Under the pieces are notes generated by a model. It saw nothing but the letters and a program-made list of their open reading frames with translations. It had not been told where the DNA came from and did no database searches. Of a stretch of DNA of 64,000 bases, positions 46,715 through 56,523 are shown piece after piece. The DNA is from Croceivirga sp. (GTDB taxonomy: Bacteria; Bacteroidota; Bacteroidia; Flavobacteriales; Flavobacteriaceae), in contig JANQQQ010000036.1 in NCBI GenBank assembly GCA_028284935.1, forward strand, positions 1-64,000. Reading direction: 5' to 3'. A program made the position numbers and the translations under genes. The stretch's first letter is position 1. The number at the start of each line of letters is the position of its first letter.

Positions 46715-46734
46715 CCCTTCGATTGCGCTCAGGG
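46715..46734. repeat. Intercistronic 20-mer, copy 1
   Basis: CCCTTCGATTGCGCTCAGGG lies between the stop of array member 8 and the start of member 9. It matches copy 2 at 54050-54069 except for two bases and has the look of a dispersed short palindrome common in Bacteroidota. Confidence 0.7.
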
Positions 46735-46746
46735 CAGATTGATAAT

Positions 46747-49167
46747 TTATTCTGTCCGCAAGCTTTTTACTGGATTAATCCTAGCTGCCTGTAACGCCTG
46801 ACTGCCTACGGTCAATATGGCAATTAGTAATGCAATTAGACCGGCCCCAATAAAATACCATACCCGGAGCGGTATCCGATAGGTAAAGCTTGACAACCAA
46901 CTATTTGCAAGCAGATAGGCAATTGGGATTGCGATTAAAATTGCCATCAAAACTAGTTTTGCAAAGTCACTTGATAACATAAAAGTGACCTGAGATGCAC
47001 TTTGCCCCAGTACTTTTCGGATACTGATTTCTTTTTTTCTGCGCTGCGTGGTGAAGACCGCCAATCCAAATAATCCGAGACAGGAAATTATGGTGGCAAT
47101 CGCAGCAAAAAATTTAGACAAGGAAGCAACCCTTGTTTCTGCTTGGTACAAGGCTTCATAGTTTTCGCTTAAAAAAGAGTATTCAAAGGGCATCCCAGAA
47201 ATAAAATAGTCTTGATAGGTTCTTTTAATCCGTTCAAGGGTACTATTCCCATTTCCGGCTTCTATCCTTACAATAAAATTTGATGCAAAGTTGCTATTGC
47301 TCAGTGTCATAAAAACGGGCATTACCCTTTCATATAGTTTGTCGATATGAAAGTTCTTTACAACACCTATAATTTCTTTGTCCTCACCCCAAAGATTTAC
47401 GGTTTTCCCAATAGGGTCGTCCATACCCAAATGTTCGATAGCCGCTTCGTTAAAGATGATTTTTTCATTTTCGGAATGGAATTCTTTGGAATACGTTCGC
47501 CCCTCCAATAACTCAATCTGCATGGTCTCAATAAAATTATGGCCGCCTGCAATTTGAGCGAAAAGCCCATCGATTTCAGAATCTTTACCTGGCCAGTCTA
47601 AACCCGTGGTAGTTCCAAAATCAGCCATCATGGTGTGTCTAAAGTTGGAGGCATTGACGACTCCGGGGGTGTTCTTTAGAAGATCTACAAAGTTCTCAAT
47701 GTCTTCGGTATCCATACCCCCAACCCCTCCATTCTGGGAGAGATTCTTTTCCATAATGCCGGAAGTAAACCAAACAACATTATCCCTGTTGAATCCAAGG
47801 TTCTTGTTTTGTACATACTCCATCTGCTTATAAACAATCAAAACGGAGACGATCAGTATTATTGAAGCTACGAACTGAAAAACCACCAATCCTTTACGGG
47901 CAAAGTCTCCGTTCAAATTCTGAGTCATTTTCCCTTTGAGCCCAATTAGCGTTGAAAGACCGGAAAGATATAGCGCCGGATAGATACCAGCTACAAATCC
48001 TGTAAAAATCGTTATGGCCACGATGCCCATCATGAGGTTACCGTCAAAGTTTAGGGTCAATTCTTTTCCAGCCATGAAATTAAATTGAGGTAATAAAAGG
48101 CGAACGACGAGTAAGGCCACGATCATGGCTATGGCAGAAGTCAACATGGATTCCAAAGTAAACTGTACCATTAAACCTCTTCGTTCAGCACCCATGGACT
48201 TTTTTACCCCTATTTCCTTTATTCTTGTAGATGCCCTGGCTGTCGACAAATTGACGAAATTGACACATGCTATAATTAGTATCAACAAAGCAATAATGGC
48301 AAATAACTGTACATACTGTATTCTTCCTCCGACACTCTTTCCATTTTCGTATTTTCCATGCAAATAACGTTCGGCATACAACTGGGCGAGATAGGTTTCA
48401 GATGCGTTCTTATCCCTAGATTTTAAAAAGTTTTTGATTTTGGTGTTGAACGCAACACGATTGGTACCTTCTGCAAGAAGGGCATAAGTATGGGTATCGC
48501 TATTGCCCCATTCCCTGAAGTCTTCATCATAAGCTACCAAAGCATCAAAATTGAAAACCACATCAAATTTTTCTGAAGAGTTTTCAGGCAGCTTTTTAAA
48601 GACCCCCGAAACCGTGTAGTTTCCTCCAAATTCGTCATGTAGGCATTCCACGGTCTTGCCAACTGCATTGGTCGTCTGAAATAGTTTTTTTGCCATTCCT
48701 TCGGAAATGACCACGGAATTCATATCCATTAGTGCTTCATCAGGATTTCCATGAAGCAAGGGAAATGAGAACATGTTGAAATAGCTCTTACCGGCAAATT
48801 GAATTGCTGAATTATAGAAATGTCCACTCCCATCGGACAACAAGAACTTCTCTCCCTCAAACCATGAATTATGCAATACGGTAGTTGATTCCTCAATTTC
48901 CGGAAATTCATTCAACAAAGCTTTTGCCAACGGACCCTGTGTTGCATCATCAGTTTCTATTCCGTTGGGCGTAGGTAGATTCTGGAGTATTTGTACTAAG
49001 CGATCTCCCTGTTTGTGGAAACGATCAACTGATAGCTCATCCATGGCCCAAATGGCGATAAAAAGGACACTTGCAAGACCGATTGACATTCCAATGATAT
49101 TGATCAAAAAAGTGGTTCGGTTCTTTTTGATATTTCGAAGAAATAGAAGAAGATTATGTTGGGTCAT
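46747..49167 (-). CDS. MacB/FtsX-type permease, array member 8
   Basis: This 806-residue permease begins MTQHNLLLFLRNIKKNRTTF and groups with members 10 and 11. It has YLHGKYENGKSVGGRIQYV, then RIKEIGVKKSMGAERR in half one, IGLKGKM at the join, and EISIRKVLGQSASQ in half two. The tail is NPVKSLRTE. A copy of the CCCTTCGA 20-mer follows its stop. The periplasmic domains differ more between members than the membrane parts do. Confidence 0.92.
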   Translation of the reverse strand: MTQHNLLLFLRNIKKNRTTFLINIIGMSIGLASVLFIAIWAMDELSVDRFHKQGDRLVQILQNLPTPNGIETDDATQGPLAKALLNEFPEIEESTTVLHNSWFEGEKFLLSDGSGHFYNSAIQFAGKSYFNMFSFPLLHGNPDEALMDMNSVVISEGMAKKLFQTTNAVGKTVECLHDEFGGNYTVSGVFKKLPENSSEKFDVVFNFDALVAYDEDFREWGNSDTHTYALLAEGTNRVAFNTKIKNFLKSRDKNASETYLAQLYAERYLHGKYENGKSVGGRIQYVQLFAIIALLILIIACVNFVNLSTARASTRIKEIGVKKSMGAERRGLMVQFTLESMLTSAIAMIVALLVVRLLLPQFNFMAGKELTLNFDGNLMMGIVAITIFTGFVAGIYPALYLSGLSTLIGLKGKMTQNLNGDFARKGLVVFQFVASIILIVSVLIVYKQMEYVQNKNLGFNRDNVVWFTSGIMEKNLSQNGGVGGMDTEDIENFVDLLKNTPGVVNASNFRHTMMADFGTTTGLDWPGKDSEIDGLFAQIAGGHNFIETMQIELLEGRTYSKEFHSENEKIIFNEAAIEHLGMDDPIGKTVNLWGEDKEIIGVVKNFHIDKLYERVMPVFMTLSNSNFASNFIVRIEAGNGNSTLERIKRTYQDYFISGMPFEYSFLSENYEALYQAETRVASLSKFFAAIATIISCLGLFGLAVFTTQRRKKEISIRKVLGQSASQVTFMLSSDFAKLVLMAILIAIPIAYLLANSWLSSFTYRIPLRVWYFIGAGLIALLIAILTVGSQALQAARINPVKSLRTE

Positions 49168-49197
49168 AGTTTCGGTGTTTATAATACAACGTCGGGA

Positions 49198-51585
49198 TTA
49201 TTCGGTTCGTAAACTTTTCACGGGGTTCAGTAATGCGGCCCTTACACTTTGATAGCTTATTGTTATGATAGCCAATAAAAAGGCAATAATGCCCGCTATG
49301 GCAAAAATCCACCAACCTAGCGTTGTTTTATAGGCGAAATTTTCCAGCCATCCGGCCATGATATAATAACCAATGGGCCAGGTTATTAAGTTGGCAATCA
49401 CTATCCATTTTGTGAAGCTTGTAGTAAGGATTATGAAAATTTTTGATGCCGAAGCTCCCAAAACCTTTCGTATTCCAATTTCCTTTGTTTTGCGCTCCAC
49501 AAAGAACAGCGACAACCCAAACAATCCCATTGAGCTGATTAAGATTGATATGATGGAAAGCACCAAGATGAGTGAGCCCACCTTGGCTTCTTTTTGATAG
49601 AGCGCATCATAGGATGCGTCTAGAAATTCATATTCAAAAGGAAGATTGTCCGCTACCTTTTTCCAACTATTTTCGATTGAAGCAAGGGTTTCCGATATGT
49701 CATTGGTGTTAAGCTTGACCAGTAGGTGTTGAAAACTATGGGGATTGAACTCCAACACCAAAGGGGCTATGGGATTGTGCAATGATTGAAAGTGAAAATC
49801 GTCAATGACCCCTAAAATGGGCCCAGGTTCCATATTGCCGTGGCGTATTATAATGTTTTGTCCAAGGGCATCCTGTGGATTTTCACCCATTTGGGCAAGA
49901 AAAGCTTCGTTAACCACGAATCTATTTTCTAGGTTATTCTCAGAAACATCTCGAGATATTTCAATATTTTCAATTCGTTCCTTGCCCTTCACTATATCCA
50001 CGGAAAGGGTTCTGAAGAAATCTTTGTCCACTGACATATAGGAAACCTCGATTCGCTCTCCATCGGGAAGATTGACTCCCTCGCTGGTATCAATATTATT
50101 CGGAACCTGGGAGAGCGAAGTAGCCGCTAGCACTTTTGGATTTGTAAGAAGGGATTCCTTCAACACATCCACCTTGTTCACCAAATTTTCGAAACCCGTA
50201 TGTAATATAAGTACCTGTTCCTTGTCGTACCCCAATTTTTGATTCTGCATAAACTGCAATTGATTGTAAATGACAAGGGTACCTATGATTAGAAAAGTTG
50301 AAATGCAAAATTGAAAGGTGAGCAATAGGTTTTTAGAATCAAAACGGGTTTTGATTTTTGAGAATTTTGATGAAATCAGGTCTGCTGATGAAATCCGTGT
50401 CAATAAAAGTGCAGGAACAACCCCTATGAGCAGCCCGAACAATAATACTCCTGAAAGTGCCTTTACGAACCAATATCCGCTAAAAAAACCGCTCCTTGTG
50501 CCTGTCAGGTAGGCTATCATGGGTTTTGCCAATTCATATAGAAACAGTGCCAATATAAAGGCGATTAAAACAGTAAGTACCGCTTCAATCAAAAAACCGA
50601 ATACCAATTGCCTTCGCTCAGCACCCATTACTTTTTTGACCCCAATTTCCTTTGAACGCTTTAACGCGTACACCGAAACCATGTTAATGTAATTGATGCT
50701 GGCAATCAATAAAATCAAAAATCCAATCGAAATAAAAACATACACCAGGGTGATGCTGCCATTGGCTTCAAATTCGTTCCATCCGTTGGAATACAGGTGA
50801 ATTCTCTCTAAGGGCCGTAGTGCAAAGTTGGGATGCCACTCAAAGTCCAAATCAATTCCAGCCAGTTGTTGGTCAATTTTTTCGACCACTCTATCCGGGG
50901 AAACACCTTTCACCAATTTCAAATAATGGTAATAAATATAGCCGCTACCGAGCCCTATCCTATTGATATCTCCCCAAGGATGGCTCTTCATGGATACCAG
51001 CATATCAAAATGGATATGACTGTTGGAGGGAAGGTTATGTAACACTCCCGTTACCTCCAATGCCTGGTCATTTGATACCAATAGGGTTCTTCCCAAGGGA
51101 TTTTCCCGGCCAAAATATTTTTTGGCAGCTTCTTGGGTCAACACCACGGAATTTGGTTTCTCAAAAATTCCATTCTTGGTACCATGTTTCAATGGAAATG
51201 AAAAAACCGTAAAAAAGTTTTCATCAGTATAGACGATTTCATTGTCTGTAAAAACAGTCTCCTTATGGGCCACTTGGGTCTTACCCCCCAAAACACTCGA
51301 CTTAAAAAGTCGTATGCTATTTTCGATTTCTGGAATTGGATCAAGTAAGGTGGTTTTTATGGCGGGACTAAGACTAATCGTACGTTCTTTCTCTTGCCTC
51401 AGTTCTAAACGATAAATTCGTTCAGGGTTCTTATGCATTTGGTCATAACTCAATTCGTGATTGACCCAATCGTAAATGGCAAAAAGGGTCAATAGCGCAA
51501 TGGCAAGCCCCATGATGTTTATGCCTGACCCAACTTTATATTTGGTAAAATTTCGGAACGCTGTTTTTAAATGATTCTTGAACAC
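49198..51585 (-). CDS. MacB/FtsX-type permease, array member 7 (GTG start)
   Basis: This 795-residue permease starts at GTG 51585 (VFKNHLKTAFRNFTKYKVGS). The open frame continues upstream to 51735 but would overlap member 6 by 118 bases, and no ATG fits the conserved N terminus, so GTG is chosen. Half one has RSKEIGVKKVMGAERRQ; the join is poorly conserved (SSKFSKIKTRFD); half two has KEIGIRKVLGASASK and tail NPVKSLRTE. The exit motif IHLYSNGWNEFEANGS resembles that of member 3. Confidence 0.9.
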   Translation of the reverse strand: MFKNHLKTAFRNFTKYKVGSGINIMGLAIALLTLFAIYDWVNHELSYDQMHKNPERIYRLELRQEKERTISLSPAIKTTLLDPIPEIENSIRLFKSSVLGGKTQVAHKETVFTDNEIVYTDENFFTVFSFPLKHGTKNGIFEKPNSVVLTQEAAKKYFGRENPLGRTLLVSNDQALEVTGVLHNLPSNSHIHFDMLVSMKSHPWGDINRIGLGSGYIYYHYLKLVKGVSPDRVVEKIDQQLAGIDLDFEWHPNFALRPLERIHLYSNGWNEFEANGSITLVYVFISIGFLILLIASINYINMVSVYALKRSKEIGVKKVMGAERRQLVFGFLIEAVLTVLIAFILALFLYELAKPMIAYLTGTRSGFFSGYWFVKALSGVLLFGLLIGVVPALLLTRISSADLISSKFSKIKTRFDSKNLLLTFQFCISTFLIIGTLVIYNQLQFMQNQKLGYDKEQVLILHTGFENLVNKVDVLKESLLTNPKVLAATSLSQVPNNIDTSEGVNLPDGERIEVSYMSVDKDFFRTLSVDIVKGKERIENIEISRDVSENNLENRFVVNEAFLAQMGENPQDALGQNIIIRHGNMEPGPILGVIDDFHFQSLHNPIAPLVLEFNPHSFQHLLVKLNTNDISETLASIENSWKKVADNLPFEYEFLDASYDALYQKEAKVGSLILVLSIISILISSMGLFGLSLFFVERKTKEIGIRKVLGASASKIFIILTTSFTKWIVIANLITWPIGYYIMAGWLENFAYKTTLGWWIFAIAGIIAFLLAIITISYQSVRAALLNPVKSLRTE

Positions 51586-51617
51586 AGTCTGGGTATTTAT
51601 CCAATTTCCATGGGTTT

Positions 51618-54032
51618 TTATTCCGTTCGTAAGCTTTTCACGGGATTCGCCAATGCTGATTTTATGGTTCTTGTACCAATAGTGAGAACGGCTATTACAA
51701 GGGCCAGAATTCCGGACACGGCAAAAAAGTGCCAACTTAGGTCTACCCGATTTGCATAATTCTGAAGCCAGTTATTGGCAAACCACCATGCTATAGGAGT
51801 GGCGATGACAAAGGCGATAAGCACCAGTTTTAAAAAGTCCTTGGTCAAGAGATAGGTCACCGAGGCTACACTCGCCCCAATGACTTTTCGAATGCCTATT
51901 TCTTTGGTCCTTTGATTGGTGATGAGCATGGACATGGCAAATAACCCGACACAGCTCAACAGAATCGCAATGATGGAACCACTCGTAATTAGCGCTGCCA
52001 TCGTTTTTTCCCGCCTAAAGGTCCGGTCCACATTTTCATTGAGAAAAGAACCCAAAAATTCAGCATTGGGTTCTATTTTTTTATAGGCATTTTCAATGGA
52101 GGTAAAGGAATCCGCCATATTTGAAGAAGCTACTTTAACATAGGCGTATGTAAGTCCACTTTCCCTATCCAAGAAAAACGTTAGGGGCTCTATGGTCTTT
52201 GAAATATCCTGAAAATTATAGTCCTTGACCACACCGATTATGGCATAGGTCAGGCTATCACTTGCTGGCAGCCTTGCAGCTAGGGGTTGATCTTCCCCCA
52301 GCTCCCTCGCCATACTTTCATTGATAATAACGGCCTGGGTGTCATTTTCCCTTTCAATATCAAAACCTCTACCTTCCTTAAGTTGCAGCCCTAAGGTTTT
52401 AATGTAATCGTAATCAACGGTCAAGGTATTGGTGCGAACACTTTTTTCCTTATAGTCGAAACCCCAAACACTTGAGCTTAGACTTCCGTCCCTTCCTCGT
52501 CCCAAATTGTTATCCGCTGCGGTGACCGCCAAAATATTTGGATTTCCCAACAGTTCTTCCCGAAGCAATTTTACCACATCGTAGCTATTCTTTTTCCCAT
52601 TTAAAGGAAATGAAAGTACTTGTTCCTTATCATAGCCCAGGTCTTTATTTCGCATGTATTCGATCTGGCCATTGAGAATAAATGTTCCACTGATTAATAA
52701 GATGGCGATTCCAAATTGTAGCACTATCAAAGCATCGCGCAGATGGTTCTTCCCCGAGGAATCCAATTTTCCTTTTAAGGATTGGATAGTGGTCAAACGA
52801 CTGAGCATTAAGGCCGGATACCCCCCAACAATCAAGGATATGACCAAAACCAAAAGCACCGCTGCAAAAAGCAAGAAAGGGGATAACAGGATATCAAATG
52901 TAGCGCTGGTTCTAAAAAGGGTCTGGAAGCTATCTTTAAGTAAAAAACTCAATAGTACGCCAACGCCCAAGGAAATAATAAAAACAATTAAACTCTCTCC
53001 CCAAAACTGAAAGAAAAGTTGCCGCTTTTCCGCACCCAGTGTTTTTCGCATACCAATTTCCCTGAGTCGCTGTGCGCTCTTGGCGAGACTCATGTTCACA
53101 AAATTGACACATGCTATGAATAGGATGAGAAAGGCTACCCCTAGAACAACATATACTTTGGACCTACTTATCTCAACATAACCTTTGCTATAACCAACAA
53201 AACGCATTTCCGTTATGGGTAATAGGCCTAGTTGGAGAAAATCCCCATTTGCATTGGGAAGCGCCCCATCGCGTTTTAAATTTTCAATGGCCCCCTCATA
53301 GTGCAGGTTGGTAAAACTCCTGCTATTTTCTTCGAACATTTTTGCTGACATCTGCTCTTCCAACTGAAGATACACCTCATGATATTGGGCATTCCAAAGT
53401 TCTTTTGTAGCTTCATAGTTAGGGTTCTTCTCGAAAGGAAGGGCGATTTCATATGAAATGGAACTTTGTTCGGGTCCATCCTCTGAAATGGCCCTTATGA
53501 TAAAGGGTTCGTTTTTGCCATTGATTAAAACGGTGACCGTTTTACCAATGGGGTTCTCATGACCAAATAATTTGACCGCTGAACTTTCTGTGATGACTGC
53601 GGATGAAACATCGGATAAAGTATTTTTCTTGGCACCCTGAAGGATGGGAAAAGTGAACATGTCAAAAAAATCACCATCAACATAGACGGCATCCAACCCT
53701 AATTCTTTTTCGTTGTAGATGGTTAGGGCTTCCTCTTCGACAAATCGGGTGATCTTATCCACACCGGGGACTTCAGCGGTCAAAGCCCCAGCAAAGGGGG
53801 TAGGTTGACTTGTTCCTACTTCGGTTCCTTTCGGGGTTTGCCAGGTGATGTGTACCTGATACAACTTATCGCCATTGGTGTGAAAACTATCATAGGAAAG
53901 TTCATGAAGCGAATCCATGGTCAATAGGGTGGCCACCCCAAAGGCTATTGATAATCCAACAATACCAATGGTCGTGAACAATCTATTTTTCCAAAGATTC
54001 CGGAGCGCTACTTTCACATAGTTTTTAAGCAT
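51618..54032 (-). CDS. MacB/FtsX-type permease, array member 6
   Basis: This 804-residue permease begins MLKNYVKVALRNLWKNRLFT. Its helix 1 is about 18-40 (IGIVGLSIAFGVATLL). The half-one coupling region is RLREIGMRKTLGAEKRQ, the join is SLKGKLDSSGK, and half two has KEIGIRKVIGASVAS with tail NPVKSLRTE. It lies 32 bases before member 7 and 49 bases after member 5. The second intercistronic 20-mer is just upstream. Confidence 0.92.
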   Translation of the reverse strand: MLKNYVKVALRNLWKNRLFTTIGIVGLSIAFGVATLLTMDSLHELSYDSFHTNGDKLYQVHITWQTPKGTEVGTSQPTPFAGALTAEVPGVDKITRFVEEEALTIYNEKELGLDAVYVDGDFFDMFTFPILQGAKKNTLSDVSSAVITESSAVKLFGHENPIGKTVTVLINGKNEPFIIRAISEDGPEQSSISYEIALPFEKNPNYEATKELWNAQYHEVYLQLEEQMSAKMFEENSRSFTNLHYEGAIENLKRDGALPNANGDFLQLGLLPITEMRFVGYSKGYVEISRSKVYVVLGVAFLILFIACVNFVNMSLAKSAQRLREIGMRKTLGAEKRQLFFQFWGESLIVFIISLGVGVLLSFLLKDSFQTLFRTSATFDILLSPFLLFAAVLLVLVISLIVGGYPALMLSRLTTIQSLKGKLDSSGKNHLRDALIVLQFGIAILLISGTFILNGQIEYMRNKDLGYDKEQVLSFPLNGKKNSYDVVKLLREELLGNPNILAVTAADNNLGRGRDGSLSSSVWGFDYKEKSVRTNTLTVDYDYIKTLGLQLKEGRGFDIERENDTQAVIINESMARELGEDQPLAARLPASDSLTYAIIGVVKDYNFQDISKTIEPLTFFLDRESGLTYAYVKVASSNMADSFTSIENAYKKIEPNAEFLGSFLNENVDRTFRREKTMAALITSGSIIAILLSCVGLFAMSMLITNQRTKEIGIRKVIGASVASVTYLLTKDFLKLVLIAFVIATPIAWWFANNWLQNYANRVDLSWHFFAVSGILALVIAVLTIGTRTIKSALANPVKSLRTE

Positions 54033-54049
54033 AATGATTTGTTTTTTGA

Positions 54050-54069
54050 CCCTTCGACTGTGCTCAGGG
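54050..54069. repeat. Intercistronic 20-mer, copy 2
   Basis: CCCTTCGACTGTGCTCAGGG lies between the stop of member 5 and the start of member 6, in the same orientation and setting as copy 1 at 46715-46734. Confidence 0.7.
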
Positions 54070-54081
54070 CTGGTTGATTTT

Positions 54082-56502
54082 TTATTCGGTACGCAAACTT
54101 CTTACAGGGTTAACAATTGCTGCCCTTGCGGATTGATAGCTAATAGTGAGAAGGGCAATCAGCATGACACACAAAATAGCTACTCCAAACACCCACCAAG
54201 GAATAGTGATATGGTAGGTATAGTTTTCAAGCCATTGCTGCATTATGTAGTAGGCAACTGGAATTGCAAAGAGGCCTGAAAAAACAATGAGCAGCATGAA
54301 ATCTTTGGATAGCATCTTGAAAAGACTCAATATGGATGCGCCAAGTACTTTACGAATGCCAATTTCTTTGGTGCGCCTTTCGGCCATGAAAGTAGCGAGA
54401 CCAAAAAGCCCCAAACAACTTATCAAAATGGCCAATAGGGAAAAGATGCCAGATAATTTTCGCATGCGTTCCTCAGCTCTGAACTTGGCTCCGAAGGCAT
54501 CATCCACAAATTGATATTCAAAAGGAAGACTTGGAGCAATTTTGGCAAATTCCGCTTCAATTATTTCCAAGGAATGGGCTAAACTTTTTTCAGGAGTCAA
54601 TTTCAGGTTGATCCAGTTGGTTTCATTGTAATTCACCCTGTAAATTGCCGGTTTTACTGGTTCAAAAGGGGATTCGGCCACCAGATTTTTGACCACTCCG
54701 ATCACCTCATGTTCGCCATCATACCATCGTATTTTTTTCCCAACGGGATCTTGTAGGCCCATGTAGTGCACTGCTGCCTCATTAAGTACATAAGCTGTGG
54801 AATCTGATGCAAAATCCCTGGAAAAATCCCTGCCTTGCTCCATTTCCCAACCTACGGTATTTCCATAATCGTGTGATATGAAAAAAGCAACAATGTTGGT
54901 AATAAAGTCAGGATCTTTGCCCTCCCAATCATAGCCACCATGACTATGCCACACCTCGGTCATTGGACTTGAGGATTCTGACATTTCCGCTACCGCCCCA
55001 CTTTTTTTAAATGCCTCTCGAAGTACATTGTACTTCCCTTCAAATTCATCCGTGGTTTTTTCTATCATGACTAATCCATTTTTGTCATACCCGACGGGGC
55101 GATTTTTTGAATGTTGTACCTGCAGATTGACCACCATGGTCCCAGAAACCAAAGTGATGGAAACCATAAACTGTACAACGACCAACGTTTTACGGAATGA
55201 CACCGCTGACTTACCGGTACGAATGGTTCCTTTCAAAACTTTTATGGGACGAAACGAGGAAAGATAAAGTGCAGGATAACTTCCAGCCAAAAGGCTTGTG
55301 ATAAAAACCAAACCTATCCCAACAATCCAAAATAGAGGTTTTGTGAAAGGAAATATAATCTGTTTGTCGGCCAAAACGTTGAACACAGGTAAAAGCAAGC
55401 CAACCAAGGCGCAGGCAAGTACAAAGGCACAAAATGTTACCAATAAGGATTCAAACAGAAATTGGCCTATCAGTTGGTTTTTGTTTGAGCCAACGGTTTT
55501 TCTTATACCCACTTCTTTGGCCCTTTTCTGGGCCCTAGCCGTACTTAGGTTCATAAAATTGATACAGGCCAGCAACAAAACAAAGACGCCGATTATACCG
55601 AACATGCGAACATATTGGATAGCCCCACCTTGGGATACCCCATTTTTAAAGCTTGACCGTAAATGCCAGTCCTTCATGGGATGGAGAAAAATTTGGGGAT
55701 CGGTTTTTTGGGTGACCTCGGGGACATGGTCGTATAGCACATTCTTTATTTTTTGATTTAAGGAAGCCATCGTAGAACCATTGGCTATTTCCACATAGAT
55801 TTGATAGGAATTGTTGTCCCATAGTTTTCGGTCCCGCGCGATTCTTACCCATTCATACATTGATACGTAGAGGTCCCATGGAGCGATAAAATCAAGCGTT
55901 TTTGATTCTGAAAAAGCCCCAAGTGCCCCAAATACATTTGCATTGGAGGGCAAATCCTCAAAAACACCCCTTACCGTAACCACGGCATTGTTGTTCAGCT
56001 TCATGGTTTTGCCCAAGGGTTCTTCATTACCAAAGAAGGCCTTGGCGGTAGAAGCGGATAGCACAATGGCATTGGGCTCGTTAAGTGCACTATGGTTTCC
56101 TTTGAGCATGTTGAAAGAGAACAAACTGAGCGCATCTTTCTCCATGAAGGCACCGTGTTCATTTAGGTTTTTTGCCTTATGGGAAAGCACATTGTCCCCC
56201 GGAAAAGAGCTCATGACCACATAGTTGAAATCATCTCCATAGGTGTTGCGTAATTCATCGGCCAAAGGGTAGGGTAGGGTATATCGGGTACGCACTTCCC
56301 CATTGTTGGTTCTATTTATAAGTATTTGTGCAATGCGATCATAGCTCTCAAAATTGGTATTGAAGGATGTTTCATCATGAATCCATAATCCTATGAGCAT
56401 GGATACCGCCAGACCGAATGCCAGTCCCCCAATATTAATGAATGAATAGGTTTTATTTTTATAGAGGTTCCGAGAGGCTATTTTAAGATAGTTTTTAAGC
56501 AT
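54082..56502 (-). CDS. MacB/FtsX-type permease, array member 5
   Basis: This 806-residue permease begins MLKNYLKIASRNLYKNKTYS. The motif HLRSSFKNGVSQGGAIQYV leads into the first membrane block with RAKEVGIRKTVGSNKNQ. The join reads VLKGTIRTGKS, and half two has KEIGIRKVLGASILS with tail NPVRSLRTE. It shares wording with member 2 in both halves (STARAQKRAKEVG against STARSEKRAKEVG), suggesting descent from a common copy. Confidence 0.92.
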   Translation of the reverse strand: MLKNYLKIASRNLYKNKTYSFINIGGLAFGLAVSMLIGLWIHDETSFNTNFESYDRIAQILINRTNNGEVRTRYTLPYPLADELRNTYGDDFNYVVMSSFPGDNVLSHKAKNLNEHGAFMEKDALSLFSFNMLKGNHSALNEPNAIVLSASTAKAFFGNEEPLGKTMKLNNNAVVTVRGVFEDLPSNANVFGALGAFSESKTLDFIAPWDLYVSMYEWVRIARDRKLWDNNSYQIYVEIANGSTMASLNQKIKNVLYDHVPEVTQKTDPQIFLHPMKDWHLRSSFKNGVSQGGAIQYVRMFGIIGVFVLLLACINFMNLSTARAQKRAKEVGIRKTVGSNKNQLIGQFLFESLLVTFCAFVLACALVGLLLPVFNVLADKQIIFPFTKPLFWIVGIGLVFITSLLAGSYPALYLSSFRPIKVLKGTIRTGKSAVSFRKTLVVVQFMVSITLVSGTMVVNLQVQHSKNRPVGYDKNGLVMIEKTTDEFEGKYNVLREAFKKSGAVAEMSESSSPMTEVWHSHGGYDWEGKDPDFITNIVAFFISHDYGNTVGWEMEQGRDFSRDFASDSTAYVLNEAAVHYMGLQDPVGKKIRWYDGEHEVIGVVKNLVAESPFEPVKPAIYRVNYNETNWINLKLTPEKSLAHSLEIIEAEFAKIAPSLPFEYQFVDDAFGAKFRAEERMRKLSGIFSLLAILISCLGLFGLATFMAERRTKEIGIRKVLGASILSLFKMLSKDFMLLIVFSGLFAIPVAYYIMQQWLENYTYHITIPWWVFGVAILCVMLIALLTISYQSARAAIVNPVRSLRTE

Positions 56503-56523
56503 GACAATTCGTTTTTTGATTCA

